Source: Deltaproteobacteria bacterium (lineage in GTDB: Bacteria > Desulfobacterota > Binatia > UBA9968 > JAJDTQ01). Taken from it: a stretch of DNA of 64,000 nucleotides. A program made the position numbers and the translations under genes. Every line of letters begins with the position of its first letter. Within the stretch, counting starts at the first letter, position 1. The stretch is taken from assembly GCA_026712905.1 (NCBI GenBank), contig JAPOPM010000021.1:29912-93911 (forward strand), written 5' to 3'. The notes below the pieces were generated by a model. The model was not told where the DNA came from. It did no database searches and saw only the letters and a program-made list of their open reading frames with translations. Below, piece after piece: positions 54,593 to 63,850 of the stretch.

Positions 54593-55513
54593 TCAGGCGC
54601 GCGTGCTCAGGTAGCGCTCACCGCTGTCGCAGAGCATGGTGGCCACCCGGTGGCCCGTGCCCATGGTCCGGGCGACCTTCATGGCGGCGAAGCAGTTGGC
54701 GCCGGAGGAGATGCCCACGAAGAGGCCCTCTTCCACCGCCAGCCGCTGCATGGTGGCGGCCGCGTCCTCGTCGCTGACCGTGATGATCTCGTCGTAGATG
54801 CCGGTGTTGAGGATCGGCGGGACAAAGCCCGCGCCGATGCCCTGGATCTTGTGAAACCCGGGCTCCCCGCCGGACAGCACCGGGGAGGCGGCGGGCTCGA
54901 CGGCGTAGATGCGAATGGAGGGAAACTCCTTCCGCAGAACTTCGCCGACGCCGGTGATGGTGCCGCCGGTGCCCACCCCGCAGACGAACGCGTCCACGGG
55001 TCCGAGCTGGCGCAGAAGCTCCGGCGCCGTCGTCTGTCTGTGGGCCTCCGGGTTGGCGGGATTGGTGAACTGTTGCGGCATGAAGAAGTCGGGATGCTCG
55101 TTGGCCAGCTCTTCGGCCCGGCGTATGGCTCCGCCCATCCCCCTGGTGTCGGGCGTGAGGATCAGGCGCGCGCCGTAGGCGGCCAGCAGGCTGCGGCGCT
55201 CCTCGCTCATGGTGTCGGGCATGGTGAGAACCAGGCGGTATCCCTTGACCGCCGCCGCCAGGGCCAGGCCGATGCCGGTGTTGCCGCTGGTGGGTTCCAC
55301 GATGGTCCCGCCAGGCTCCAGCAGGCCCTTGCGCTCGGCCTCCTCGATCATGGCGCGGCAGATGCGGTCCTTCACCGAACCACCGGGATTGAGGGACTCC
55401 AGTTTCCCCCAGACTTCCGCGCTGTCCTCCCCGGGGAGCCGCGTAAGGCGCACCACGGGGGTGGAGCCGATAAGGTCGAGGATGGATCTCGCGCACGGGG
55501 GAGGGGTCGCCAT
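54593..55513 (-). CDS. cysK: Cysteine synthase A (O-acetylserine sulfhydrylase)
   Basis: A 306-residue fold-type II PLP enzyme. K48 in [11 protein letters not shown] binds PLP; TSGNTG (substrate loop) and [10 protein letters not shown] (phosphate loop) follow. It makes cysteine from O-acetylserine and sulfide, or selenocysteine-like products with selenide in side reactions. The ATG at 55513 is preceded by a good promoter on the minus strand; the frame extends upstream without homology. It is divergent from the DUF1844 gene. Confidence 0.93.
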   Translation of the reverse strand: MATPPPCARSILDLIGSTPVVRLTRLPGEDSAEVWGKLESLNPGGSVKDRICRAMIEEAERKGLLEPGGTIVEPTSGNTGIGLALAAAVKGYRLVLTMPDTMSEERRSLLAAYGARLILTPDTRGMGGAIRRAEELANEHPDFFMPQQFTNPANPEAHRQTTAPELLRQLGPVDAFVCGVGTGGTITGVGEVLRKEFPSIRIYAVEPAASPVLSGGEPGFHKIQGIGAGFVPPILNTGIYDEIITVSDEDAAATMQRLAVEEGLFVGISSGANCFAAMKVARTMGTGHRVATMLCDSGERYLSTRA

Positions 55514-55555
55514 GGGTTCGTGGGGTGGGGAGTCGGTGCAACCGAAATAACGAAT

Positions 55556-55584
55556 ATGATAGGGGCGCGCGGCGGCCAAGTCAA
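55556..55584 (-). promoter_or_regulatory. Sigma-70 promoter of cysK
   Basis: On the minus strand TTGACT (complement of 55579-55584) is followed 17 bp later by TATCAT (complement of 55556-55561). This lies about 43 bp upstream of the cysK ATG. Confidence 0.7.
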
Positions 55585-55614
55585 CGCGGTTCGGCGAACA
55601 CCCGCCGTTCCACC

Positions 55615-55643
55615 TTGACACCCCGGTTGGGCGCATCAATAAT
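55615..55643 (+). promoter_or_regulatory. Sigma-70 promoter of the DUF1844-htrA operon
   Basis: TTGACA (55615-55620) and AATAAT (55638-55643) are separated by 17 bp. It faces away from the cysK promoter; only 30 bp separate the two -35 boxes, so a shared regulator is possible. Confidence 0.72.
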
Positions 55644-55696
55644 TGTAGGGATGGCCGGATGGGCCAGGGTCGACGAAGCACGGTGGAGGAGCGTTC

Positions 55697-56128
55697 ATGG
55701 CTGAGGAATCCGATACGCAAAAAGGGTTCAAGGTTCACGACAAGCGCCGGTTTACCGATGAGGGCGAGGCGCGTGAACAACAAGAGGACCGGGACGAACC
55801 CGCGGCCGCTGACTCGCCGCAGGCGGGGGCGGAAACGCCCGAGGAACCGCCACGGGAAGCGTCCGCCACGCAGGAGCTTCCGCCCATCGACTTTTCCACG
55901 TTCATCATGAGCCTGAGCACCCAGGCACTGCTGCAGCTCGGCGAGATCGGCAACCCGGCGACGGGCCAAGTGGAGAAGGACGTGGCCGTGGCCAAGCAGA
56001 CCATCGACATCATCGGGATGCTGAGCGAGAAGAGCAAGGGGAACCTTGACGAGACCGAGGAGCGGCTGGTGCAGGAGATTCTCTACAACCTCAGGATGCG
56101 CTACGTGGAGGCGGTACGGAACGCATGA
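55697..56128 (+). CDS. DUF1844-family protein
   Basis: A 143-residue protein. An N-terminal charged, disordered part (about residues 1-60, Glu/Pro-rich) precedes a conserved helical segment: [20 protein letters not shown], then [20 protein letters not shown] and a C-terminal helix. This matches DUF1844, whose function is unknown. The ATG at 55697 follows GGAGGAG. Its stop overlaps htrA by 4 bp, so the two are translated together, suggesting a role near the envelope stress or periplasmic quality-control system. Confidence 0.85.
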   Translation: MAEESDTQKGFKVHDKRRFTDEGEAREQQEDRDEPAAADSPQAGAETPEEPPREASATQELPPIDFSTFIMSLSTQALLQLGEIGNPATGQVEKDVAVAKQTIDIIGMLSEKSKGNLDETEERLVQEILYNLRMRYVEAVRNA

Positions 56129-57525
56129 CGCCCGTTAAACGAATACGCCGGCGCGCGTGGCCCCTGGCCTGTTTGGCGGCTGCCCTGCTGCTGGCCGGAC
56201 CCGGGCATGCGGCCGCCAGGGTCAACCTGCCGGATTTCGTCACGCTGTCGAAAGAGGTCCGGCCGATGGTGGTCCACATCTCCTCGTCGTCGTCGGCCGC
56301 GTCGAGTTCCAGTCCCTTTCGGGAAGGCGATCCCTTCGGCGATTTCTGGCGGCGCTTCTTCGGCGAGCGCTTCCCGCAGAACCCGACCCCGGGCCCGTCC
56401 CGGAGCGTGGGTTCCGGGTTCATCGTGGATCCCAAGGGATATATCCTCACCAACGACCACGTGGTCGAGGAGGGCCAGGACCTCACGGTGAAGCTCGCGG
56501 ACGGATCGGAGCATCGGGCGCGCGTCGCCGGGCGGGACCCCAAGACCGATATCGCGCTGGTCAAGATCGACACCGAACGCACGCTGCAGGTGGCGCGACT
56601 GGGGGACTCGGCCTCGCTGGAGGTGGGCGAGTGGGTGCTGGCCATCGGCAATCCCTTCGGTCTCGAGCATACCGTGACTTCGGGGATCGTCAGCGCCAAA
56701 GGCCGGCGCATCGGCGCGGGCCCGTACGACAATTTCATCCAGACCGACGCTTCCATCAACCCCGGCAACTCGGGTGGGCCGCTGATTAACCTGCGCGGCG
56801 AGGTGGTCGGGGTCAACACCGCGATCTTCAGCCGGGGCGGGGGCAACATCGGCATCGGCTTCGCGATACCCATCAACCTCGTGAAGCAACTGCTGTCCCA
56901 GCTCAGGGATGAAGGCAAGGTGACCCGCGGCTGGCTGGGGGTCGTCATCCAGGACGTCAACGCCGAGATGGCCGAGGCGCTGGGCCTGGAGGAAGCCCGT
57001 GGAGCCCTGATAACCAACGTGTCGCAAGGGAGCCCGGCCGAGGTCGCCGGCATGCAGGTGGGCGACGTCATCGTGACTTTCGACAGCTCCCCGGTGACGG
57101 CTTCCAGCGAGCTTCCGCTGATCGTCGCCCGCACACCCGTGGGCAAGACCGTGGACGTCATGATCCAGCGCGACGGCCGTCCGGTGGCGTTGCGCGTGAC
57201 CGTCGCGAAGCTGGGTGACGACGAGGTCGTCGTGGCCCTGGAGGACGACAACGACCTGGGCCTCACCGTGAGGGACGCGCAGCGGTTCATGCCCGGCTCA
57301 CGGAGCCGCCGGGGGGTCGTGGTGACCGAGGTGGAGTCGGGCAGTCCGGCGGAGACGGCCGGCATTCGCGCGGGCGACGTCATCCTGGAGATCGATCGCA
57401 AGCGCGTCGACAGCGTGCAGGACTTCAGGCGCGTGGTCGGCGGTCTGGACAAGGGGACCGGCATTCTGTTTCTCGTGCGGCGCGAGGATACGACGCTGTT
57501 CCTGGCGTTGCGGGTTCCTCGCTGA
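56125..57525 (+). CDS. DegP/HtrA-type periplasmic serine protease
   Basis: A 466-residue Do-family protease. It has a signal peptide (about residues 1-30, ending [12 protein letters not shown]), a trypsin-like domain with the triad H112 (TNDHVV), D142 (KTDIAL) and S216 ([10 protein letters not shown]), and two PDZ domains (about 270-355 and 375-460). It degrades or refolds misfolded periplasmic proteins. A short Ser-rich insert (about residues 51-64) lies before the catalytic domain. It overlaps the DUF1844 gene by 4 bp and precedes the PBP gene by 12 bp. Confidence 0.94.
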   Translation: MTPVKRIRRRAWPLACLAAALLLAGPGHAAARVNLPDFVTLSKEVRPMVVHISSSSSAASSSSPFREGDPFGDFWRRFFGERFPQNPTPGPSRSVGSGFIVDPKGYILTNDHVVEEGQDLTVKLADGSEHRARVAGRDPKTDIALVKIDTERTLQVARLGDSASLEVGEWVLAIGNPFGLEHTVTSGIVSAKGRRIGAGPYDNFIQTDASINPGNSGGPLINLRGEVVGVNTAIFSRGGGNIGIGFAIPINLVKQLLSQLRDEGKVTRGWLGVVIQDVNAEMAEALGLEEARGALITNVSQGSPAEVAGMQVGDVIVTFDSSPVTASSELPLIVARTPVGKTVDVMIQRDGRPVALRVTVAKLGDDEVVVALEDDNDLGLTVRDAQRFMPGSRSRRGVVVTEVESGSPAETAGIRAGDVILEIDRKRVDSVQDFRRVVGGLDKGTGILFLVRREDTTLFLALRVPR

Positions 57526-57537
57526 AGAACGCCATTC

Positions 57538-59799
57538 ATGAAACGCGGCTTCAAGCGATTCCTCATACGCTTTCTCAAGATCACGGCGGCGCTGTTCGTC
57601 GTGCTGGGTCTGGCGGGGGCCGGGCTGGGCGCCTGGTACGTCTCGCACTTGAGCGGCATCGTCAAGGCCAAGTTCGAGGGGCGCAAGTGGGAGTTCCCCT
57701 CCAAGATCTACGCCGACAGCAAGATCATCTATCCGGGCATGTACCTGTCCGCGGACGACGTGCGCGACAAGCTGCGCCGCTTGGGCTATCGCATCTCCAA
57801 GTCCCGCCCCCGGACCAAGGGCGAGTACCGGATTCTCGGCAAGAATGCCGTCATCGAAGTGTTTCTGCACGATTTCCGCTACCCGTTGCGCGATTTCCGC
57901 GGCTTCCCCGTGCGCATTTCCCTCAAGTCCGGCACGATCCATCGCATCCAACGGCTGGACGACAACGAGGTGTTGCCGTCTCTCGAGCTGGAGCCCGAGG
58001 TGGTGACCGGCTTCTACGACCGGGTGCGGGAACAGCGGCGGGTGGTGCGCCTGGACGAAGTGCCGGCGCGAGTGCGGAAGACGGTGCTGGCGGTGGAAGA
58101 CGAGCGTTTCTACTACCATCGGGGGGTGGACCCCGTGGCGGTGATGCGCGCCTTCCTGGCCAACGTGCGCCGCGGCGGCGTGGTGCAGGGGGGCAGCACG
58201 CTGACGCAGCAGTTGATGAAGAACTTCTTCCTGGACAGCGAGCGCACCCTTGAGCGCAAGGTGAAGGAAGCGCTGATGGCGCTCATCACCGAGTGGCTGT
58301 ACAGCAAGGACCAGATTCTGGAGAACTACCTCAACGAGATCTATCTCGGCCAGAACGGCGCTCAGGGCATCTTCGGAATATGGGAGGCGGCGCGGTTCTA
58401 CTTCGCCAAGGAGCCGGAGCAGCTCACGGTCGGCGAGACCGCCCTGCTGGCGGGGCTGATCCGCGCGCCCAACCGCTACTCTCCCTACCGCAGCGTCGGC
58501 GACGCCACGCGCCGGCGCAACGTGATTCTGGCCAAACTGGTGGGCGACGGCATCATCACGCGCCGGGCCTACGAGCACGCACTGCAGGAGGTCTTCGAGA
58601 AGCGCGAGCCCGTCCGGCTGACCAACAGCGCGCCCTACTTCACCGACTACGTAAAGAAGGAGCTGGCCGAGCACTACAGCCAGGACACGCTGACCGCCGA
58701 TGGCCTGCGCATCTTCACGAGTCTCGACCTGCAGCTTCAGGGGGCGGCGGAGAAGGCTCTGTCCCAGGGGCTCGCCAGACTGGAGCAGGACTACCGCCAT
58801 CTCAGGCAGACGGCCAAGCAGGACGATCTCGAAGGCGCCTTGGTGGTGATCAAGCCGCAGACCGGCGAGATCAAGGCCATGGTGGGCGGGCGCGATTACG
58901 GCAAGTCCCAGTTCAACCGGGTGGCCCAGGCCAAGCGGCAACCCGGCTCCGTGTTCAAGCCTTTCGTCTATCTGGCGGCACTCACCCACGGGTCGTCGCA
59001 GGGCTCGGGGGCCTATGACAGCACCACGTACGTCGAGGACACGCCGTTCACGTGGAGCTACGGCAACGAGGAGTGGGCGCCGCAGAACTACAACCGCACG
59101 TATGAGGGTTGGGTGACCCTGCGCCAGGCCATGGAGAAGTCCCTCAACGCCGCCACCGCGCGCATCGCCCAGGATGTGGGCATCAAGAAGGTGCGCGAGA
59201 TGGCCTATCGGATGGGCATCCAGAGCCGTCTGCCGCTGTTGCCGTCGTTGTCCCTGGGCGCCGTGGAAGTGACGCCACTGGAGTTGGCCGGCGCCTATTC
59301 CGCGATGGCGAACAACGGCGTGCGCACCCATCTCCTCTCCATCAAGAACGTGCTCGACCGTGACGCGGAAGTGTTGGAGAAGCGCAACATAAGGGTGAAG
59401 CGCGTCCTCTCGCCGCGGGTGGCCTTCGACATGCACACCATGCTCCGGGGGGTGGTGGAGCGGGGCACCGCCCAGCGCGTGCGCGAGTTGGGATTCACCC
59501 GTCCGGCGGCGGGAAAGACCGGCACCACCAACGACTCGCGCGACGCGTGGTTCGCCGGATACACGCCGGACCTGCTGGCGCTGGTTTGGGTCGGTTTCGA
59601 CCGCCAGTCGGAGCTGGGCCTGTCCGGCTCCCGCGCGGCCCTGCCCATCTGGACGGACTTCATGAAGGACGCCACCAGCCGGTTGCCGGTGACGGATTTC
59701 GTCACCCCTCCCGGAACGTCGGCCCGAGGCGCGCATCCGCGCACCGGAACGGTCCCCGGTCCGCGCCGGAACGCGTTCGCGCGGGCGGCGGGCCGGTGA
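57538..59799 (+). CDS. mrcB: Class A penicillin-binding protein (PBP1b-like)
   Basis: A 753-residue bifunctional peptidoglycan synthase. It has an N-terminal membrane anchor (ITAALFVVLGLAGAGLG), a UB2H-like region, a GT51 glycosyltransferase domain with VEDERFYYHRGVDP and GGSTLTQQLMKN, and a transpeptidase domain with the active-site serine in GSVFKP (SxxK), SLN (SxN) and GKTGTT (KTG). It polymerises glycan and cross-links peptides in the periplasm. The PBP1b-like layout argues for mrcB over mrcA. A TPR lipoprotein gene follows 28 bp later. Confidence 0.92.
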   Translation: MKRGFKRFLIRFLKITAALFVVLGLAGAGLGAWYVSHLSGIVKAKFEGRKWEFPSKIYADSKIIYPGMYLSADDVRDKLRRLGYRISKSRPRTKGEYRILGKNAVIEVFLHDFRYPLRDFRGFPVRISLKSGTIHRIQRLDDNEVLPSLELEPEVVTGFYDRVREQRRVVRLDEVPARVRKTVLAVEDERFYYHRGVDPVAVMRAFLANVRRGGVVQGGSTLTQQLMKNFFLDSERTLERKVKEALMALITEWLYSKDQILENYLNEIYLGQNGAQGIFGIWEAARFYFAKEPEQLTVGETALLAGLIRAPNRYSPYRSVGDATRRRNVILAKLVGDGIITRRAYEHALQEVFEKREPVRLTNSAPYFTDYVKKELAEHYSQDTLTADGLRIFTSLDLQLQGAAEKALSQGLARLEQDYRHLRQTAKQDDLEGALVVIKPQTGEIKAMVGGRDYGKSQFNRVAQAKRQPGSVFKPFVYLAALTHGSSQGSGAYDSTTYVEDTPFTWSYGNEEWAPQNYNRTYEGWVTLRQAMEKSLNAATARIAQDVGIKKVREMAYRMGIQSRLPLLPSLSLGAVEVTPLELAGAYSAMANNGVRTHLLSIKNVLDRDAEVLEKRNIRVKRVLSPRVAFDMHTMLRGVVERGTAQRVRELGFTRPAAGKTGTTNDSRDAWFAGYTPDLLALVWVGFDRQSELGLSGSRAALPIWTDFMKDATSRLPVTDFVTPPGTSARGAHPRTGTVPGPRRNAFARAAGR

Positions 59800-59827
59800 A
59801 GGCGGGTCGAGCGGAGCGAACCTGCTC

Positions 59828-60466
59828 ATGATCACGCATTGGCTACACGCGTGCGCCTGGCTGTCGCTCGCCGCCCTGCTGGCGGGTTGCGGCGTCCCGG
59901 CGGCGGGCCTTCCGCCGAGCCGGGTGGAGCCGCCACCCGAGCCCGTGACGCCGCGCCCCGGGACCGGTCTTTCCACGGCGCCGGCGGAGCCCGGGTCGGG
60001 GAGCAGCCCTTCCACGGCGCCGCCGACAGCCCGCGTCCCACGGCCCGACCTGCCGATGCAGCCGGGCTCGTCGCCCCGGCGGGTGGCGTCCCAGAGCCGC
60101 ACGGAACGTGCACGGCAACTGCTTCGGTCCGGTCAATACGGCCTGGCCTTGATGGAGTTGGAGAGGAGTCTGTCTCTGGACGGCTCCAACCCGTACGCGC
60201 ACTACTACATCGCGGTGAGCCATTACCGGTTGCGCAACTTCAAGGCCTCGCTGGACTTCCTGGAGGTGGCCGAGGCCGTGCTGGGATACAACCGTCCCTG
60301 GCTCGTGCAGACCCTGGTCCTGCGCGGCGACAACCTGCGGGCCCTGGGACGTTTCAAGCCCGCGCGCGCCGCGTACCGCAGGGCGCTGTCCCTGGATCCC
60401 ACCAACCCGTCGGCGCATCGCGGGCTCCTGTGGGCGCGGCAGCGCTCCAAGGCGTTGTCATGGTAG
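59828..60466 (+). CDS. TPR-containing lipoprotein
   Basis: A 212-residue protein. A lipobox (LAALLAGCG) with the acylated Cys at residue 22 ends the signal peptide, followed by a Pro/Ser/Thr-rich linker (about 25-80) and three tetratricopeptide-like repeats in the C-terminal half (LLRSGQYGLALMELERSLSL; GDNLRALGRFKPARAAYRRA). It follows the PBP gene; in other bacteria outer-membrane lipoproteins such as LpoB and LpoA activate PBPs. A similar activator role here is inference only. Confidence 0.78.
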   Translation: MITHWLHACAWLSLAALLAGCGVPAAGLPPSRVEPPPEPVTPRPGTGLSTAPAEPGSGSSPSTAPPTARVPRPDLPMQPGSSPRRVASQSRTERARQLLRSGQYGLALMELERSLSLDGSNPYAHYYIAVSHYRLRNFKASLDFLEVAEAVLGYNRPWLVQTLVLRGDNLRALGRFKPARAAYRRALSLDPTNPSAHRGLLWARQRSKALSW

Positions 60467-60545
60467 GCTGTCGAGATGCACCGCCGGAGACAGTCCGGGA
60501 CGGGCCACGGGACCGGATACATCCGGGAATTCATGGAGGTTCATC

Positions 60546-61541
60546 GTGATCGTGCTGGGGGTCGAGACATCGTGTGACGACACGGCGGCGGCCGTGCTCG
60601 AGGACGGCAGGGTGGTTCGGGCCAATCTGGTCTCGTCCCAGGATGCGGTGCACGCGCCCTATGGCGGCATCGTCCCGGAGATGGCCTCGCGACAGCACAT
60701 CCACGCCATTCAGCCCATGGTGGACAAGGCGTTGACCGAGGCAGGCGTCGCGGCCGCCGACCTCGACGGCCTCGCCGTCACCTGCGGCCCCGGGCTGACC
60801 GGTTCGCTGCTGGTGGGTCTGTCGTTCGTGAAGGCGTGGTCCTTCCGCTCGGGCATTCCCTACGTGGGGGTCAACCATCTGGAAGCGCATGTGATGTCCA
60901 TCTTCCTGGAGAGGGAGGTGAGCTTCCCCTATCTCGCGCTGGTGGCGTCCGGAGGGCATACGCTGCTCTACCTCGTGCGCTCCGTCGGCGACTACGAGCA
61001 TCTGGGCGGGACCCTCGACGACGCCGCCGGCGAAGCCTACGACAAGGTGGCCAACATGATGGGCCTGGGGTTCCCCGGCGGCCGCGTCGTCGACGACCTC
61101 GCCAAGCAGGGCGACCCGCGCGCGGTGGCCTTCCCGCGGGCGCGCCTGCGCACCCCCTACGACTTCAGCTTCAGCGGCCTCAAGACCTCCGTGTGGCACT
61201 ATCTGACGCGCAAGCGGAAGGACGACTGGCGTGACGATATGGCGGACATCGCGGCGAGCTTCCAGGAAGCCGTGGTCGACATGCTGATCGCGCCCACCCT
61301 GAGAGCGGTGGCGGACACCGGCATCCGCCGCATCGTGCTGGGCGGCGGCGTGTCGGCCAACAGCCGCCTGCGCGGCAAGATGACCGAGAAGGCCGAGGAA
61401 GCCGGCGCCGAGCTGCACTACCCGTCGCTGCGCTTCTGCACCGACAACGGCGCCATGGTGGCCCTGGTGGGCAGCCATCGGCTGGCCGACGGCGACCGCG
61501 ACGGCCCCCGTCTCAACGCCGACCCGGCCCTGACCCTCTGA
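60546..61541 (+). CDS. tsaD: tRNA N6-adenosine threonylcarbamoyltransferase
   Basis: A 331-residue ASKHA-fold protein. It starts IVLGVETSCDDTAAAVLEDG, has the metal-binding HIHAI and NHLEAHV motifs, GGGVSANSRLR near the end, and DNGAMVAL. With TsaB and TsaE it transfers threonylcarbamoyl to A37 of ANN-decoding tRNAs. The start is GTG 60546 with GGAGG about 6 nt upstream. tsaB and tsaE are not seen here. rsmA begins about 10 bp after its stop. Confidence 0.95.
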   Translation: MIVLGVETSCDDTAAAVLEDGRVVRANLVSSQDAVHAPYGGIVPEMASRQHIHAIQPMVDKALTEAGVAAADLDGLAVTCGPGLTGSLLVGLSFVKAWSFRSGIPYVGVNHLEAHVMSIFLEREVSFPYLALVASGGHTLLYLVRSVGDYEHLGGTLDDAAGEAYDKVANMMGLGFPGGRVVDDLAKQGDPRAVAFPRARLRTPYDFSFSGLKTSVWHYLTRKRKDDWRDDMADIAASFQEAVVDMLIAPTLRAVADTGIRRIVLGGGVSANSRLRGKMTEKAEEAGAELHYPSLRFCTDNGAMVALVGSHRLADGDRDGPRLNADPALTL

Positions 61542-61551
61542 GGACGTCTCC

Positions 61552-62400
61552 ATCGCGACGCTGTATCAGGAAGCCAGAGCCGCGTGGCGCGAGCTGGGGT
61601 TTACGCCCAGCAAGGCGCGGGGTCAGAATTTCCTCGTACACGAGCGCGTCATCGACGCGATCCTGCGACTTTTACACCTTGGCGAGGATGACCGCATCCT
61701 GGAAGTGGGACCCGGCCTCGGTTTCGTCACGCGGCGTCTGGTAGGGGCGGAGCGCCAGGTGTGGGCGGTTGAGGTGGATCCCCTCTTGGTGCGCTGGCTG
61801 GGCGAGGGCCCGCTGGCATCGCACGCGGGCTTTCATCTGGTGTGCGACGACGTCCTGGAGGCCGATCTCGACCGCTTGCTGCCCGCCGGCAAGGTCAAGG
61901 TCGTGGCGAACCTTCCTTACAGCGTGGCCGCGCCGGTGCTGTTGCGGCTGTTCGAGGAAGGGCGGCATTTCTCCCTCCTTGTGGTCATGTTGCAGAAGGA
62001 AGTGGCTCGCCGGCTGACGGCCGCGCCCGGCGCACCGTCGTACGGCGCGCTTTCGGTCTGGTCTCGGCTTTACGGCCGCGTGACCGAAAAGGTGCCGGTG
62101 GCGCCCGAGGCGTTCACGCCCAGGCCCAAGGTCGATTCCACGCTGCTGCGAATCGAACTGCTCGACCCGCCGGCGCTTCCCGCCGAAGAGATACCAGGGT
62201 TGCGCGCGGTGGTGCGGGCCGGTTTCGGCCAAAGGCGGAAGATGCTCGGCAATGCCTTGGCCGGTCTGCTCGGCGGCGCGGGCGACTCGGTCTTCGAGAA
62301 GGCAGCCGTCGATCCGCGCCGCCGCGCCGAAACCCTGGACCTGCACGAGTTCGGTCGGCTCGCCCGAGCCCTCGGGGACGCGCGGGAGGCGAGGCGTTGA
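61552..62400 (+). CDS. rsmA: 16S rRNA (A1518/A1519) dimethyltransferase with non-canonical start
   Basis: A SAM-dependent methyltransferase (KsgA) that dimethylates two adjacent adenines in helix 45. Motifs are SKARGQNFL, ILEVGPGLGFVTRRL (SAM-binding), VANLPYSVAAPV (NLPY) and FTPRPKVDS. The frame is open back to 61534, yet no ATG, GTG or TTG occurs before 61705, which lies inside the SAM-binding motif. SD-like GAGGA (61540-61544) lies 7 nt before ATC at 61552, and family homology (LGFTPSKARGQNFL) begins about 17 codons later. I therefore propose ATC 61552 (282 residues); CTG 61561 is the alternative. A base-calling error could also explain it. Confidence 0.8.
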   Translation: MATLYQEARAAWRELGFTPSKARGQNFLVHERVIDAILRLLHLGEDDRILEVGPGLGFVTRRLVGAERQVWAVEVDPLLVRWLGEGPLASHAGFHLVCDDVLEADLDRLLPAGKVKVVANLPYSVAAPVLLRLFEEGRHFSLLVVMLQKEVARRLTAAPGAPSYGALSVWSRLYGRVTEKVPVAPEAFTPRPKVDSTLLRIELLDPPALPAEEIPGLRAVVRAGFGQRRKMLGNALAGLLGGAGDSVFEKAAVDPRRRAETLDLHEFGRLARALGDAREARR

Positions 62401-62490
62401 GACGGGTGGCGGTGGAAAGCCGGCAACCCGCCGGGGTGGCGGTCCGGGCCGGCGAGGTGGTTGGCGGGCGCGCGGCGAGGAGCAGGGGAG

Positions 62491-63312
62491 ATGCCTGAGC
62501 TGCCCGAGGTGGAAACCGTCTGCCGCACTCTGAACGAGCGGCTCAACGGCGTGCGCATTCTGGAGGTCCGCGTCATCGAGGACCGCCTGCGGCGGCCGGT
62601 GGCCGCGGATTTCGCCTCCCGCCTGGAAGGCCGGACGGTGCAGGCCGTGAACCGGCGCGGCAAGTACATCCTGGCGGCGCTGGACGGCGGCTGGACGTGG
62701 GTTTCACACCTGGGGATGTCCGGCAAGCTGGTGTTCCGGCCGCGCGGTGCGTCCCTGGAGAAGCACGATCACATCGTCTTCGGACTGAGCGACGGGGGCG
62801 AGCTGCGCTACCACGACCCGCGCCGCTTCGGCATGTGCGTGGTCCTGCCGGAAGGGGAAGTCGCGGCGTGGCCGCCCTTGGCGGACCTCGGAATCGATCC
62901 CCTGGACCGGGGTTTCACGGCCGGCTACCTCTACCCGTTGCTGCACCGCTCGCGCCGCAGCATCCGCGACCTGTTGCTGGACCAGCGCATCGTTTGCGGC
63001 CTCGGCAACATCTACATCAACGAAGTGCTTCACCGTACGCGGGTACGCCCCACCCGCAGGGGACACCGGGTCTCGCGCGCGCTCACCCGGGAACTGGCGG
63101 ATGCCATTCCCGCGCTACTGCGCGAAGCCATCCGCTGGCGCGGCAGTTCGGTGTCGGACTACCGTGACGGCAACGACCAGCGCGGCGGCTTCCAATGGCG
63201 CCTGCAAGTCTACGACCGCAAGGGCGCCCCCTGCCGGACCTGCGCGACGCCCATCAAGCGCATCGGCCTGGGCAACCGTGGGGTGTTCTACTGCCCGGTG
63301 TGCCAACGGTAG
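62491..63312 (+). CDS. mutM: Formamidopyrimidine-DNA glycosylase (Fpg/MutM)
   Basis: A 273-residue DNA glycosylase/AP lyase. The mature N-terminus PELPEVETVCR supplies the catalytic proline and glutamate. The beta-hairpin lysine is in RRGKYIL, the H2TH region is about residues 160-200 (DQRIVCGLGNIY), and the C-terminal zinc finger is CRTCATPIKR...CPVC. It removes 8-oxoguanine and FapyG. The ATG at 62491 follows AGGGGAG; ten upstream codons in frame are not conserved. Confidence 0.95.
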   Translation: MPELPEVETVCRTLNERLNGVRILEVRVIEDRLRRPVAADFASRLEGRTVQAVNRRGKYILAALDGGWTWVSHLGMSGKLVFRPRGASLEKHDHIVFGLSDGGELRYHDPRRFGMCVVLPEGEVAAWPPLADLGIDPLDRGFTAGYLYPLLHRSRRSIRDLLLDQRIVCGLGNIYINEVLHRTRVRPTRRGHRVSRALTRELADAIPALLREAIRWRGSSVSDYRDGNDQRGGFQWRLQVYDRKGAPCRTCATPIKRIGLGNRGVFYCPVCQR

Positions 63313-63322
63313 GGCGCCGCCC

Positions 63323-63850
63323 TCATCCCACCACCTTGTAGTCGCCGCCCAGATAGCTCCGGCACAGCTCGGTGTAGGTGGAAGAGCCCATCTTGATCCA
63401 GTTCAGCGCCTCGCCGCTGATCTCCTTCTTGACTTTGGCCGGGGTGCCGGCCGCCAGACAGCGCGCGGGAATGCGGGTGTGCGGCACCACCACGCTGCCG
63501 GCGGCGATGAGGGACTCCTCGCCGATCTCGGTGTCCTCGAGCAACGTCGCGTTCATGCCGATGATGGCCGAGCGCCGGATGGTGGCCCCCTCCATGATGG
63601 CGGCGTGCCCCACGGTCACGTCCTCGTCGATGATCACGGCGCCCTCGCCGGAATGGATCACGCAGTTGTCCTGGATGCTGGTCCTGGGGCCGATGACGAT
63701 GGGGTTCTGGTTCTCGTCGGAGCGGAGCACGGCGCCGAACCAGATGCTGGCTCCGGCCTCCACCGTGACATCGCCGATGAGCACGGCCGTGGGAGCGATG
63801 AACGCCTCCGGCGAAACCCTGGGGCGCTGCCCCTTGTACTGGATGAGCAT
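63323..63850 (-). CDS. Gamma-carbonic-anhydrase-family protein (altered zinc site)
   Basis: A 175-residue left-handed beta-helix protein of hexapeptide repeats (for example VLIGDVTVEAGASIWFG, TVGHAAIMEGATI). In YrdA/Cam-type enzymes three histidines bind the metal. Here H66 (CVIHSG) and H82 (VGHAA) are present, but the third, expected at residue 87, is Glu (IME87G). The protein may therefore bind metal differently or lack carbonic anhydrase activity. AAGGAG precedes the ATG on the minus strand. It is convergent with mutM. Confidence 0.86.
   Translation of the reverse strand: MLIQYKGQRPRVSPEAFIAPTAVLIGDVTVEAGASIWFGAVLRSDENQNPIVIGPRTSIQDNCVIHSGEGAVIIDEDVTVGHAAIMEGATIRRSAIIGMNATLLEDTEIGEESLIAAGSVVVPHTRIPARCLAAGTPAKVKKEISGEALNWIKMGSSTYTELCRSYLGGDYKVVG

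Noticed and set aside
57298..60102. 934-residue minus-strand frame
   Set aside because: It mirrors the htrA/PBP/TPR genes on the opposite strand. The plus-strand products carry full motif sets.
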